Assembly: GCF_030035675.1 (NCBI RefSeq)
Contig: NC_084484.1
Location: forward strand, 186,308,434-186,372,433
DNA from: Rhineura floridana
Lineage: Eukaryota; Chordata; Lepidosauria; Squamata; Rhineuridae
DNA: 64,000 nt
Direction: 5' to 3'
Shown: piece by piece, positions 1 to 10,410 of the stretch
Layout: every line of letters starts with the position of its first letter
How positions within the stretch are numbered: position 1 is the first letter of the stretch
The notes under the pieces: generated by a model
What the model was told of the DNA's origin: nothing
The model's database searches: none
The model's input: the letters and a program-made list of their open reading frames with translations, nothing else
Made by a program: the position numbers and the translations under genes

Positions 1-28
1 CCTTAAGCCATTTCTATACCTCTTAATG

Positions 29-248
29 AGAGAGCCAGTGTGATGTAGTGGTTAAGGTGTTGGACTATGACCTGGGAGACCAGGATTGAATCCCCACATA
101 GCTACGAAGCTTGCTGGGTGACCTTGGGCCAGTCCCTGCCTCTCAGCCTCAGAGGGAGGCAATGGGAAACCCCCTCTGAATACCGCTTATCATGAAAACC
201 CTATTCAGAGGGTCGCCATAAATTGGGATCGACTTGAAGGCAGTACTT
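29..248 (+). mobile_element. Sauria-type SINE (tRNA head, Bov-B tail)
   Basis: The head has Pol III boxes: an A-box-like GTAGTGGTTAAGG and a B-box GGATTGAATCC. The tail reads GGGTCGCCATAAATTGGGAT followed by CGACTTGAAGG, the same 3' end as the Bov-B LINEs here, which is the known hallmark of Sauria SINEs mobilised by Bov-B. The middle (about 148-205) resembles the Bov-B 5' UTR at 50447-50500. The element lies in a CLPB intron. Confidence 0.85.
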
Positions 249-425
249 CCCCCCCCGAAATACAGACATATCATTGAGAAATAACAAATCATAATAAATT
301 AAATCCTGATCCACATTATCCAATACTGTACTTTTAATCCGGATTAGGGCCCATAATAGTCTTTCAGTTTCTAGATCAAAAGGGCAGAGGATTCAGTAAC
401 TTACTGTTTCTTCCTCCCTCTGCAG

Positions 426-530
426 GCCAAGGTGAGGCACAACATCACTTTAGTGTGGGACAGGGAGGTCATGGATGTGCTGGCAGATGGTTACAACCTG
501 CACTATGGCGCCCGCTCCATTAAGCACGAG
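426..530 (+). CDS. CLPB: CLPB, penultimate coding exon
   Basis: This 105-nt exon, phase 0 at both ends, encodes 35 residues beginning [20 protein letters not shown] and ending GARSIKHE. It is flanked by an acceptor (pyrimidines then TGCAG) and a donor GTAAGT. The protein matches vertebrate CLPB (Skd3), an HSP100-type AAA+ disaggregase of the mitochondrial intermembrane space that keeps proteins soluble. The exon covers the end of the AAA+ module and start of the C-terminal D2-small domain. GAR at its end is the sensor-2 motif, whose arginine contacts nucleotide, and it is intact. The reading frame joins directly to the exon at 4101. Upstream exons lie outside the window. Identification rests on recognised protein similarity plus the PHOX2A neighbour. 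Confidence 0.95.
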
Positions 531-639
531 GTAAGTTGGGGGGGCAGCAGCAGCTTTTGCTTCTCTTCATGCATTGTTTGAGTTAGAAGGGATCTAGTCC
601 AGCCTTCTGCTGCAAGGCAGGGTTCTCCAAATCCTTCTC

Positions 640-667
640 TTTCCTCTCTCTCTCTCTCTCTCTCTCC
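640..667. repeat. (TC)n microsatellite
   Basis: An almost pure CT run lies in the CLPB intron, followed by an A/T-rich stretch leading into an L2-type tail. Confidence 0.9.
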
Positions 668-689
668 ATATATTTTTATATATTTTTTA

Positions 690-798
690 ATTTGTATATT
701 TGTTTTAATGTTTTTAGTTACTGTAAACCCCAGAGAGCTTCGGCTATGGGGCGGTATATAAGTACAATTAATTAATAAATTAATTAAATAAATCAATA
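690..798 (+). mobile_element. L2-type LINE 3' tail
   Basis: The stretch AGAGCTTCGGCTATGGGGCG followed by GTATATAAGTAC and an A/T-rich AATTAATAAAT tail is a LINE 3' end. The inverse arrangement recurs at 37640-37700. Only the terminal part is present. Confidence 0.55.
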
Positions 799-1007
799 TA
801 TGGAGGCTGCAAAAAAGGCAAATGCTATATTAGGCTGCATTAACAGAAGTATAGTTTCCAAATCGCGTGAAGTACTAGTTCCCCTCTGTTCAGCACTGGT
901 TAGGCCTCATCTTGAATACTGCATCCAGTTTTGGGCTCCGCACTTCAAGAAGGACTTGGACTTGATGGCCTTATAGGCCCCTTCCAACTCTACTATTCTA
1001 TGATTCT
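799..1007 (+). mobile_element. CR1 LINE 3' fragment, internally deleted
   Basis: The translation resembles the CR1 ORF2 C-terminus (KKANAILGCINRSIVS, then LVRPHLEYCIQF). It then jumps to the CR1 3' terminus CTACTATTCTATGATTCTAT, so the last third of ORF2 is missing. It belongs to the subfamily seen at 27168-28818. Confidence 0.85.
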
Positions 1008-1490
1008 ATATCCCACCCTTCCTCCTAGAAGGAGCCCAGGGCGGCAAACAAAACCCTAAAAGCACTTTACAATATCCTAAAAACAAAACACTTTAAAACA
1101 AAACATCTTTAATGTTAAGACTGGGATAAGGTCTCTACTTAAAAGGATTGTTGAAAGAGAAAGGTCTTCAGTAGGCACCGAAAAGATAACAGAGATGGCG
1201 CCTGTCTGATATTGATGGGGAGGGAATTCCAAAGGGTAGGTGCCACCACTCTAAAGGTCTGCTTCCTATGTTGTGCGGAATGGACCTCCTGATAAGATGG
1301 TATCTGCAGGAGGCCCTCACCTACAGAGTGCAGTGATCAACTGGGTATATAAGGGGTATGACAATCTTTCAGGTATCCTGGTTCCAATCTGCATAGGGTT
1401 CTATACACAAGCACCTTGAACTTAGCCCGGTAGCTAATGGGCAGCCAGTGCAATTCTTTCAGCAGCGGGGTAACATGTTGGTGATACCCT
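1008..1490 (-). mobile_element. Old L2 LINE fragment
   Basis: Reverse-strand L2 3' region. AGCCAGTGCAATTCTTTCAG and the CACCTTGAACTTAGCCCGG block align by eye with the L2 at 8626-12140 but are far more diverged. This part covers the RT C-terminus and 3' UTR. Confidence 0.7.
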
Positions 1491-2790
1491 GCCCCAGTGA
1501 GCAGTCACACCACATGCAGGGCACATCTGCTCCCCGCAGTCTCACACCCAGGGAGGGCCAGCCTTCTGCCAGTTGCAGACTTTCACTCTGAAGGCATCTG
1601 GCAACTTTCTCGTATCACACAATTCACTGCACAGGCTCTCACCCTGCTCAGGAACCACACACGTGCCTTATATCCTCCCCACTACCAATGTCCTCTAGAT
1701 TGGTTTTAAAAAGAATAGAAGTGGGTAGCGCCTTCTCCCTTGGGACTCCCTAAGGGTCTCCCCAATGGATCACTCCCTTTGGTGTTGTCGCTTCGGTGGC
1801 AGCCCCACCAGTGGCAGACACACTGCCCAAGGTCAGCTGGGCTTTTATGCCCCTGACCCAGCCAGGAGCTGATGGAATGCAACCTCTTCCTGGATTCAGG
1901 TGAGGCAGGGGGTCCCAGTCTTTACAGCACTTACCAGGCACCTCAGCTGTCTCAAGAGACAGCAACCCAGACGAGCAGGCAAGCAAACACCCAGATGCTC
2001 AAGTATTCAGCCCCAGGGCAGGTCTTCTTCAGTCTCCCAGTGCTGCAGCTGTTACACACAAACACACACACACACACAAAGTACATATGTACATACACAC
2101 AAATTAATATTAGGGTTGTGCATGTACCCAGTTTGTGGCTCTGATTCATAAATATAGATCAGGCCCAATCTGGTTCTGATAAATTCAGACCCAATCCAAT
2201 CTCATTCAGATCCAGATCAGAATCCGAATATTACAAATCTCTGGAAATCCCATTGTCTTACATTGCAAAACTAAAACGGCCATAACTTTCTTATTTTGTG
2301 ACCTAGAGAAATAAAATTTGGAGACATGGTAGCTCCTATAGAGGAGTTTAACGCTGCCAGCTTTCAGGGTAGCTCAGGGTAGCTCAAAGGGATTTCATTC
2401 TCGCTACCTGTAAAATTTGCTGTTTCCAAGAAAGTTTTTTTTACAGAAGACGCTGTCATTTAGGGGGCACATTGCCAACAGCAGTATGCCCATAAGGTTT
2501 GGCTGGCTGCCTGGCTAATAATAATATGTTTTTTAAAATGTATAACAATACAAGCTGGCTCTTCCTTATTGTTTGTGGAGAGCAACAGGAAAATAATAAT
2601 AACAACACAATATACTGAATTCAGAAAACTGTGGCTAAATATGCCCACAAGGTTTAATAATAATTCTTAGCAATGAGAATCAAATAAAATTTTAAAATAA
2701 CACAGACAACAAACTTTTTTAACAAAATATGTAAATAAGGATGGGACTGAGATTGATTGGGAAGGAAGAGAAAACATACACAAGCTGAAC
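1491..2790. other. CLPB intron, no gene seen
   Basis: It holds a (CA)n run at about 2054-2080. The AT-rich stretch 2115-2440 looks like an unclassified dispersed squamate repeat (text such as AAACGGCCATAACTTTCTTA), but there is no second copy in this window to prove it. No exon signal was recognised. Confidence 0.4.
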
Positions 2791-3390
2791 TGTTGTTGTT
2801 ATGTGCCTTCAAGTCGTTTATGACTTATGGCGACCCTACGAATCAGTGACCTCCAAGAGCATCTGTTATAAACCACCCTGTTCAGATCTCGTAAGTTCAG
2901 GTCTGTGGCTTCCTTTATGGAATCAATCCATCTCTTGTTTGGCCTTCCTCTTTTTCTACTCCCTTCTGTTTTTCCCAGCATTATTATCTTTTCTAGTGAA
3001 TCATGTCTTCTCATGATGTGTCCAAAGTATGATAACCTCAGTTTCATCATTTTAGCTTCTAGTGACAGTTCTGGTTTAATTTGTTCTAACAATGGACTTT
3101 TTCGCAGTCCATGGTATGTGCAAAGCTCTCCTCCAACACCACATTTGAAATGAACTTATTTTTCTCTTATCCGCTTTTTTCACTGTCCAACTTTCACATC
3201 CATACATAGAGATCGGGAATACCATGGTCTGAATGATACTGACTTGAGTGTTCAGTAATACATCTTTGCATTTGAGAACCTTTTCTAGTTCTCTCATAGC
3301 TGCCCTCACCAGTCCTAGTCTTCTGATTTCTTGACTATTGACTCCATTTTGGTTAATGACTGTGCCAAGGTATTAACAATCCTTGACAAA
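2790..3390 (-). mobile_element. Bov-B LINE 3' fragment
   Basis: Reverse-strand translation reads MYGCESWTVKKADKRKIS, FQMWCWRRALHIPWTAKK and MMKLRLSYFGHIMRRHDS, the conserved C-terminus of squamate Bov-B (RTE clade) ORF2. The 3' end carries the GTTGTTGTTATG tail complement. It is 5'-truncated and frameshifted (two frames cover the C-terminus). Confidence 0.92.
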
Positions 3391-3654
3391 TTCACAAGCT
3401 GAACAAATGCCACCAACCCACCACAAAATATTCCTCAGAGATGGAACTTACAAAAGATTTCTGCATTTTAAGACTTCTCTCTTCCAAGCACTGTGATTGG
3501 AGAGTGTTGGATGGGGTGACAGCATTTTAGCCTTCCTCCCTCTCTTCCCACTCTGGACTTCTCCTTTATGGTGTTTTAATTGCTCCATTTGAGAGACACC
3601 CTGTCTGGGTTCATTAGAGACTGTTTTGTGCTACAGATTTGTGCAAATCTCAGC

Positions 3655-3960
3655 TTGATTGAAGAGTATAAAATTATGCATGATGTGAAGGAAGTGGATA
3701 GAAAAAAAGTTCTCTCCCTCCTCATAACACTAGACGCCATTGGGGCCATACAGTGAAGCTGAATGTTGGGAAATTCAGGATTAAACTATGGACTTTGCTC
3801 CAGAAGAGGCAGTGATGGCCACCAACTTGGATGGCTTTAAAAGAGGATTAGACAAATACATGGAGGATGAGGCTATCCATGGCTACTGGCCATGATGGCT
3901 ATACTGTCCCTCCACAGTTGGTCAGAGGCAGTATGCTTCTGAATACTAAAAGCTGGGAAT
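3655..3960 (+). mobile_element. CR1 LINE 3' fragment
   Basis: Degenerate ORF2 end (YKIMHDVKEVDRK, then MATNLDGFKRGLDKYMEDE) and CR1 3' UTR (GCTACTGGCCATGATGGCTA). It matches the long CR1 subfamily at 24642-33850. Confidence 0.8.
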
Positions 3961-3984
3961 TGCAGGTGTTGCACTCAGGTCCTG

Positions 3985-4078
3985 CTTTCAAGGCCACCCA
4001 GTGAGCTTCATGGCTGAGTGGGGATTTGAACCTGGGTCTCTGGTCCTAGCCTAGTATCCTAATAACCTCTGCGCTGTT
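3985..4078 (-). mobile_element. Old tRNA-derived/MIR-like SINE fragment
   Basis: CACCCAGTGAGCTTCATGGC followed by TGAGTGGGGATTTGAACC is the core and B-box side of a MIR-like SINE. It lies immediately upstream of the last CLPB exon. Confidence 0.6.
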
Positions 4079-4100
4079 CTTCTCCTTCTTTGATCCCCAG

Positions 4101-4352
4101 GTTGAGCGCCGGGTCGTGAACCAGCTGGCTGCTGCCTACGAGCAGGACCTTCTACCACATGGATGTACCTTACGGATCACGGTGGATGACTCGGACAAGC
4201 AGCTCCTGAAAGCAAAGGACAGCTCCTCACCCAAGGGAGGCCAGAGGAAGGCACCAACACTCCGGCTGGAGATAGTCGAGAAGGACAGCAAAAGCCGGAA
4301 GCTGGACATCCAAGTCCCCCTGGCTCCTGACGAGATGTCCTACTCCTTGTAG
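4101..4352 (+). CDS. CLPB: CLPB, terminal coding exon
   Basis: The acceptor ...TTTGATCCCCAG is followed by 83 codons and a TAG stop at 4350-4352. The peptide begins [20 protein letters not shown] and ends [17 protein letters not shown]. This is the D2-small/C-terminal domain of CLPB (HSP100 disaggregase), which packs against the neighbouring AAA+ subunit in the hexamer. The first ~35 residues are very close to mammalian CLPB from memory. The Lys/Ser-rich linker ([14 protein letters not shown]) and last ten residues are more divergent, as expected for this tail. The frame continues exactly from the exon at 426-530, so the intervening intron is 3570 bp and is filled with repeats. The gene runs toward PHOX2A on the same strand. 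Confidence 0.95.
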   Translation, partial: VERRVVNQLAAAYEQDLLPHGCTLRITVDDSDKQLLKAKDSSSPKGGQRKAPTLRLEIVEKDSKSRKLDIQVPLAPDEMSYSL

Positions 4353-4423
4353 GCATAACTGGTGCCGTGGGCTGCCCACCAGCCATCAGTGCCCACTGCG
4401 GAGTTTCAGATTGTGTGGTCAGT

Positions 4424-4429
4424 AATAAA
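4424..4429 (+). terminator. CLPB: CLPB polyadenylation signal
   Basis: A canonical AATAAA lies 72 nt past the stop codon, followed by CAATCATGAGATGTAGATG. This gives a short 3' UTR of roughly 90-100 nt. A second AATAAA-like element (4875-4880) is further downstream and could serve a longer transcript. Confidence 0.75.
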
Positions 4430-4444
4430 ACAATCATGAGATGT

Positions 4445-5236
4445 AGATGAACTGAGTTCAAGAAAGTGGTTTGGGAAACCTGGATTTCCCAGAGGTTTCT
4501 CTAGAGGTTAGCGCTTAGCAGGGAGCGAGAGGTCCTTATAGCTCACATTGCTGATATAGCAGCGTTGAGCCAAGTTGGCCGTGTGGAAAACAGATGGGAG
4601 GGGTCAACCTGCTCCCGCATGGAGGATGAGAAGTTTGGGTTTGGGTTTTTTTTCCTCAGGGGGAATAAACACAAACTTGCTTGTTTCAATCAAGCAGCTC
4701 TGCCCGCCTGCCCCCCTCCACCCCTGAAAGTGACACTGCAGAGTGTGTCAGGCATCAATTCGCTGCTCGAGAAGGAACTTTCTCAGATGCTTACCAAGGC
4801 TATGAATTGATCTATAAAGGTGTAGGATGGTCTTTCCAGTCACATGGACGCCATCCGGATCTTTAATTTATTGCAATAAATGTAAAGTGTACATTAAATT
4901 ATTTCACTCTCTGCTTCTTTGCATCTTGGACATTTAGGCCACAGTCCAGCGGGGGAAAGTCCTGCAAAAGCCCCACTGAAATTAACAGGAGCTGCATGAG
5001 ACGTCAGTCCAGTCCGTTGGGGCTTGCCAAGGAGAAGAATGTCCTGCCAGATTTGCCCCTGAGGCTGTTCTCCAAGGGTCTGGCTGCACCAGCTCTTTTT
5101 GTTTCACTAGTGGACAGTTCTGTTCTCTGGCTAACTCTTGCTTTTGTTCTCTCCTCCACCAACAAGAGGGCCGCCTGCACCGCCCTGATAGTGGCGGTCG
5201 TGGCAAGGAAGCTGTTCGCCAAAGCTGAAAAATACA
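4445..5236. other. CLPB downstream flank, no gene seen
   Basis: Short GC-richer stretch with no recognised repeat or coding similarity. The open frames here have no family resemblance. Confidence 0.4.
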
Positions 5237-5772
5237 GGATATAAGCTCGTAGCTCAGCAGCAGAGCAGCTGTTCTGCGTGCAGGAAGGCCCAGGTTTGAT
5301 CCCCAATGTAGTCTCCAGGAAGCGCTGGGGCATAGAATCATAGAATAGTAGAGTTGGAAGGGGCCTATAAGGCCATCAAGTCCAACCCCCTGAGCAATGC
5401 AGGAATCCAAATTAAAGCATTCCCGACAGATGGCTGTCCAGCTGCCTCTTGAATGCCTCCAGTGTCGGAGAGCCCACCACCTCTCTAGGTCATTGGTTCT
5501 ATTGTCGTATGGCTCTAACAGGAAGTTTTTCCTGATGTTCAGTTGAAATCTGGCTTCCTGCAACTTGAGCCCATTATTCCGTGTCCTGCACTCTGGGACG
5601 ATCGAGAAGAGATCCCGGCCCTCCTCTGTGTGACAACCTTTCATGTACTTGAAGAGTGCTATCATTGACCCTGTCTGAAATCCTGGAGAGTCCCTGCCTG
5701 TCAGTGTAGGCAGCACTGAGCTAGGCAGTACTGACCCATGTTCTGACTCAGTATAAGGCAGCTTCCTGTTGA
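5237..5772 (+). mobile_element. tRNA-derived SINE split by a CR1
   Basis: The head (5237-5333) has an A box TCGTAGCTCAGCAGCAGAGC and B box AGGTTTGATCCCC. The 3' half (about 5673-5772) holds GTCAGTGTAGGCAGCACTGA and ends AGTATAAGGCAGCTTCCTGT. The same family recurs at 12793, 17280, 23390 (weak), 47243, 54296, 62200 and 62385. Confidence 0.85.
5334..5672 (-). mobile_element. CR1 LINE 3' end nested in SINE
   Basis: It begins with the complement of the CR1 terminus (CATAGAATCATAGAATAGTA) and reads the ORF2 C-terminus on the reverse strand (MIALFKYMKGCHTEEGRDLF). The SINE resumes directly after it, so the CR1 inserted later. Confidence 0.85.
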
Positions 5773-5814
5773 ACAAATTTCCTGGTAAACTATACAGTTG
5801 AACATTATCTTATA

Positions 5815-5975
5815 CCAGTAGCTGGAAACCGCAGGAGGGGAGAGTGCTCTTGCGCTCAGGTCCTGCTTGTGGGCTTCCCATAATGGGCAACTGGTTGGCC
5901 ACTGTTAGGACAGGATGCGGGCTGAGACAGGCCCCTTTGGCCTGATCCAGCAGGCTCTTCTTATGTTCTCACCTG
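5815..5975 (+). mobile_element. CR1 LINE 3' UTR fragment
   Basis: CCTGATCCAGCAGGCTCTTC followed by TTATGTTCTCAC is the 3' terminus of the long CR1 subfamily found at 43125 and 24642. Only about 160 bp remain. Confidence 0.8.
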
Positions 5976-6247
5976 CCCACAACTTCACAATGGGGACACA
6001 GCTTACCAAGCCGATACGCTGAGGCTACTTTTTGCTGTTCCCAAACATGTTCTTCCTCCATGGGAGACGCTGCTCTAAAGTTGTTTTAGTGTTCTAAAAC
6101 AATACTGAATATTGTGCACCCTACCATGGTGTAAAGGAAAGAAAGCAAAAGCGAAGAGGAGATGGGAGACAATGGCCACAAAGTGCAGGACGTTTGACCA
6201 AGCTGCATAAGGGATGTGATGGGATAGTTGGTTCCTGTGTACTAAAG

Positions 6248-7008
6248 TATGAACATCCAGTAATGATTTGAAAAGAATTCTGAGGAAAGTTAAAGAGGAA
6301 AGCACAAAAGCAGGACTACAGCTCAACATCAAAAGGACTAAAGTAATGACAACAGAAGATTTATGTAACTTTAAAGTTGACATTGAGGACATTGAACTTG
6401 TCAAGGATCATCAATACCTTGGCACAGTCATTAACCAAAGTGGAGACAATAGTCAAGAAATCAGAAGAAGACTAGGACTGGGGAGGGCAGCTGTGAGAGA
6501 ACTAGAAAAGGTCCTCAAATGCAAAGATGTATCACTGAACACTAAAGTTAGGATCATGACCATGGTATTCCCGATCTCAATGTATGGAAGTGGAAGTTGG
6601 ACAGTGAAAAAGGCGGACAAGAGAACAATCAACCCATTTGAAATGTGGTGTTGGAGGAGAGCTTTGCGCATACCATGGACAGCGAAAAAGACAAATAATT
6701 GGGTGTTAGAACACCCAATTAAACCGGAACTGTCACTAGAAGCTAAAATGATGAAACTGAGGTTATCACACTTTGAACACATCATGAGAAGACCCAATTC
6801 ACTAGAAAGGACAATAATGCTGGGAAAAACAGAAGGGAGTAGAAAAAGAGGAAGGCCAAACAAGAGATGGATTGATTCCACAAAGGAAGCCACAGACCTG
6901 AACTTCCAAGATCTGAACAGGGTGGTTCATGACAGATGCTCTTGGAGGTCGCTGATTCATAGGGTTGCCATAAGTCGTAATCGACTTGAAGGCACATAAC
7001 AACAACAA
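6248..7008 (+). mobile_element. Bov-B LINE, 5'-truncated, one long open frame
   Basis: A 243-codon open frame (6268-6999) encodes the end of the Bov-B RT and its C-terminal domain: KVKEESTKAGLQLNIKRTK, SWTVKKADKRTINPFEMWCW, then GSRKRGRPNKRWIDSTKEAT. It stops at the normal ORF2 end and is followed by GGCACATAACAACAACAAAG, the Bov-B tail. The RT catalytic YADD box lies upstream of the truncation point, so it cannot be active. A CR1 on the opposite strand abuts the tail. Confidence 0.93.
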
Positions 7009-7011
7009 AGT

Positions 7012-7705
7012 AAGAATATAAGAGGCTGGTGGCTGGATCAGGCCCACTTTCCTGTTCTCAAAGTAGCTAATCAGATGCCTCTGGGAAGCCCACAAGCAGG
7101 ACCCGAGTATAAGAGCACTCTCCCCTCCTGCAATGTCCAGCACCTGGTTTTCAGAGCATACTGCCTCCAACAGGGGAGGGAGAGCATACCCATCATGGCT
7201 AGTAACCGCTGATAGCCTTCTCCTCCATGAATTTGTCTAATGCTCTGTGGAAGCCATCCAAGTTGGTGGCCCTCACTTTCTCTTCTGCCAGCAAATTCTA
7301 GTTTACTTATGGGCTGTGTAAAGAAATCTTTCCTCCTGTGTGTGATGTCCCTTCCAACATCCTGTTCTCATTGGATGACCCCACTGGGCTTTCGTATCAC
7401 GTGAGAGAGAGAGAAAGGTCACTCACTCCACTTCCTCCACACCAGGCATGATCTCACACCTCTCTCATGTCCTCACTCCTTACTTGCTTTGTTCCTCATA
7501 GGAAAAAACTTTCCTCACAGGAGAGTCGCTTCATCCCCTTACCATTCTGGTTGCCCTTTTCTGAACCTTTTCCAGCTCCACAATATCCTTTTTGGGGTAA
7601 AATGATCAGAACTGTATACAGTATTCCAAATGCGGCCGCACCATAGATTTGTGTAACAGGATTGTGATATTGGCAGTCTTATTTTTTAACCCTTTCCTAA
7701 GTACT
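7012..7705 (-). mobile_element. Degenerate CR1 LINE 3' fragment
   Basis: Reverse-strand CR1 3' UTR (GCAAGCAGGACCCGAGTATA antisense block near 7090) and the ORF2 C-terminus through the region matching ILVALF and PNAAAP (about 7540-7660). It is more diverged than the copies at 24642 and 43125. Confidence 0.8.
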
Positions 7706-8625
7706 AACTTGCATGCAAAGATGCCCAGCGGAGGGGCAGTCACTGGGGATGGGGTGAGGGAACCAGCTGCGGACTATGCCAGCTTTTTACTCAAGAAACT
7801 GCCGGTGCAAACATGCCATGGCTGTGGATTGATCGATTGATCGCCAGTGAGCATATATAACTCTGATAAGCATGCACAGTTTCAGCCCATTGATTGAGCT
7901 TGCCTCGAGGTTTGCCTGCTAATCTAATTACAGCCAGAGGATTGAGAACAAGGAAGAAGCGGAATAGGAATACCTTTATTATTATGATTATTTATCAGTT
8001 TTAGCACTCCTTCAGCATCCAAAAGTGCTCCGCATTTCTTATTTATTATCATGGAGCAACAGTAGCTCGCAGGGCTGAGAATCAGCCTCATTAAGCTCAC
8101 CAGAATGATAACAGATTTGTCAGACTTGTCAGCGATTCCATTTGCGGCCAAAAAAAGTGGGGGAGATGAGAGGGGATTTTATTTTGGGTGCATGCTCTGC
8201 TGAGAGGCGCTTGCTGTACCCAGACTTCTTGCCTTGGTTTCACCATAACATTGGGCTGTGTGGGACAGATTCTCGAAGGAACCTCTTGAGTACCTAGGCT
8301 TGCGAAAGTTGCCTCAGAACGCCCATTGGAAGTGAGAAGAATTCATCCCCTTCCTTGCTTTTCCTTCGGGGTGCTCCATTTTCACACTCCTTTGGGGCAA
8401 TGGGAAGTCACACAAAATACTGAGTGTGAGGGAGAAGTGCCCAATAACATTTTCTCTAGGATAGCACGGTGGATAGCATTTGCCTGTGCTTAGGTCTGAT
8501 TGGTTGCCATATTTATAACAGAGGGAATCCCCTGACCAGATTGTTAGATTGTTGTGGGGGAAGGGAGTGGGTTGCCTCTGCAGCAGCAAGCAACTTAGCT
8601 CCCTGCTGTGTGGGTCATCTTGAGT
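7706..8625. other. Single-copy island, candidate conserved noncoding block
   Basis: I recognise no repeat between the CR1 and the L2. The sequence is AT-rich and motif-dense at about 7840-8160 (GATAAG, TAATCTAATTACAG, GATTATTTATCAG). No convincing coding frame. The PHOX2-type site is annotated separately. Confidence 0.35.
7920..7930. promoter_or_regulatory. Candidate PHOX2-type homeodomain dimer site
   Basis: TAATCTAATTA exactly fits TAATYNRATTA, the palindromic dimer site of paired-class homeodomains, and the TAATYTAATTA form reported for PHOX2 proteins. It lies in a repeat-free island 48 kb upstream of PHOX2A. Function is inferred only. Confidence 0.35.
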
Positions 8626-9084
8626 AATAATAAATTTAATTTTTGTGTCGCCTATCTGGCCGAAGCCACTCTAGGCGACGTACACATTAAAATTCAATAA
8701 AATACAATATAAATACAAAATAAAATACAATGCAGTCAACACTAATGCAGCAGTAAAAACAATGTAGGGCCATCAATAGACAATTTTAAAACAATATAAA
8801 GAAATTAGCCCACCCCGGAGATCCCAAAGGCCTGTCCAAAGAGCCAGGTTTTTAAGGCCCGGCGGAATGTATCTAGGGAAGGGGCATGGCGAAGATCGAA
8901 CGGGAGGGAGTTCCAGAGAGTGGGGGCCGCCACTGAGAATGCCCTCTCTCTAGTCCCCACCAACCTAGCTGTTTTCGTTGGTGGGACGGAGAGAAGGCCC
9001 TGCGTGGCTGATCTGGTCGGGCGGCTTAATTGGTGGTACTGGAGGTGCTCCTTCAGGTAGACTGGGCCGAGACCGTATAGGGAT

Positions 9085-10410
9085 TTAAAGGTTAAGACCA
9101 ACACCTTGAATTGGGCCCGGAAAACAACTGGAAGCCAATGTAGATGAAATAACACTGGCGTGATGTGATCGCGGCGGCGGCTGTGTAAGCAACCGAGCCG
9201 CCGCATTCTGCACCAGTTGTAGTTTCCGGACCGTTTTCAAGGGTAACCCCACGTAGAGCGCATTGCAGTAGTCTAATCGAGAGGTGACCAGAGCATGTAC
9301 TACCAGTGGGAGCTGATGAATAGGGAGGTAGGGTTGCAGCCTCCGTATGAGGTGTAGGTGATACCAAGCTGCCCGGCTCACTGCCGAAATCTGAGCCTCC
9401 ATGGACAGCTTGGAATCAAGAACAACCCCAAGGCTGCGGACCTGATCCTTCAGGGGTAAACTCACCCCATTAAGCTTCAGGTCAACAACACCCAACCTTC
9501 CCCTGTCACCCACAAGTAGCACCTCAGTCTTATCAGGATTGAGCTTCAGCCTGTTCCTTCCCATCCACCCACTCACGGATTCCAGGCACTTGGACAAGGT
9601 CTCCACAGCCAACTCCGGTGAGGATTTAAAAGAGAGGTAGAGCTGCGTGTCATCAGCATATTGGTGACACCGCAGCCCAAAACTCCTGATGATAGCTCCC
9701 AGCAGTTTTATATAGATGTTAAATAGCATGGGAGAGAGGATAGAACCCTGTGGCACTCCACAAGTGAGGGGCCAAGGGTCTGAAACCTCATCCCCCAATG
9801 CTACCTGTTGGTGCCTGTCAGAGAGAAAGGAACGGAACCACTGTAAAACAGTGCCTCCTATTCCCAATCCTTCCAGGCGATCTAACAGGATACCATGGTC
9901 AACGGTATCAAAAGCCGCTGAGAGATCCAGGAGGACAAGAAAGGTGAATTCTCCCCTGTCTAATGTCCTCATATCATCCACCAGAGTGACCAAGGCTGTT
10001 TCAGTACCATGTCCAGTCCTGAAACCCAATTGGTATGGATCCAAATAATCCGTTTCATCCAAGTGTGCTGACAACTGGCTAGCCACCACTCGCTCAATGA
10101 TCTTGCCCAAAAATGGCAAATTCGAAATGGGGCGAAAGTTGTTCAAGACTTGGGGATCCAAGGAGGACTTTTTTAGAATGGGTTTTATAATTGCCTCCTT
10201 GAGGGCCGGTGGCAGTACACCCTCCTTCAAGGATGCATTTACCATCGCCCTGATCCCTTCACCCAATTTCTCCTTGCAATTTATAAGGAACCATGATGGG
10301 CAAAGATCAGTCAGACAGGTGGTAGGCTTCACCGTTGAAAGTACCTTGTCCACATCCTCAGAAGGAAGAGGCCGGAACCGATCCCACTGAACTGGATTGC
10401 AGCTGGTCAA
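9085..10410 (-). pseudogene. L2 ORF2, reverse transcriptase part
   Basis: This open frame of 441 codons carries RT blocks in order: NFRPISNLPFLGKIIERVVA, LLDLSAAFDTVDH, GVPQGSILSPMLFNIYI and the catalytic YADDTQLYLS. The C-terminal LVQNAAARLLT and, in a second frame (8805-9206), RERAFSVAAPTLWNSLPFDL show a frameshift near the end. It overlaps the endonuclease frame by 53 bp because of another frameshift. The RT motifs look intact but the protein is split. Confidence 0.88.

Noticed and set aside
29-110. Possible tRNA genes in the SINE heads (also at 5237, 36545 and 54296)
   Set aside because: A and B boxes are present, but the cloverleaf arms are not intact and each runs into a SINE body.
1497-2149. 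Overlapping small frames in the CLPB intron
   Set aside because: No splice context or protein similarity; one simply reads through a (CA)n repeat.
4116-4352. Treating the frame from ATG 4116 as a separate small gene
   Set aside because: It is the terminal CLPB exon, which begins at the acceptor at 4101 and continues the frame of the previous exon.
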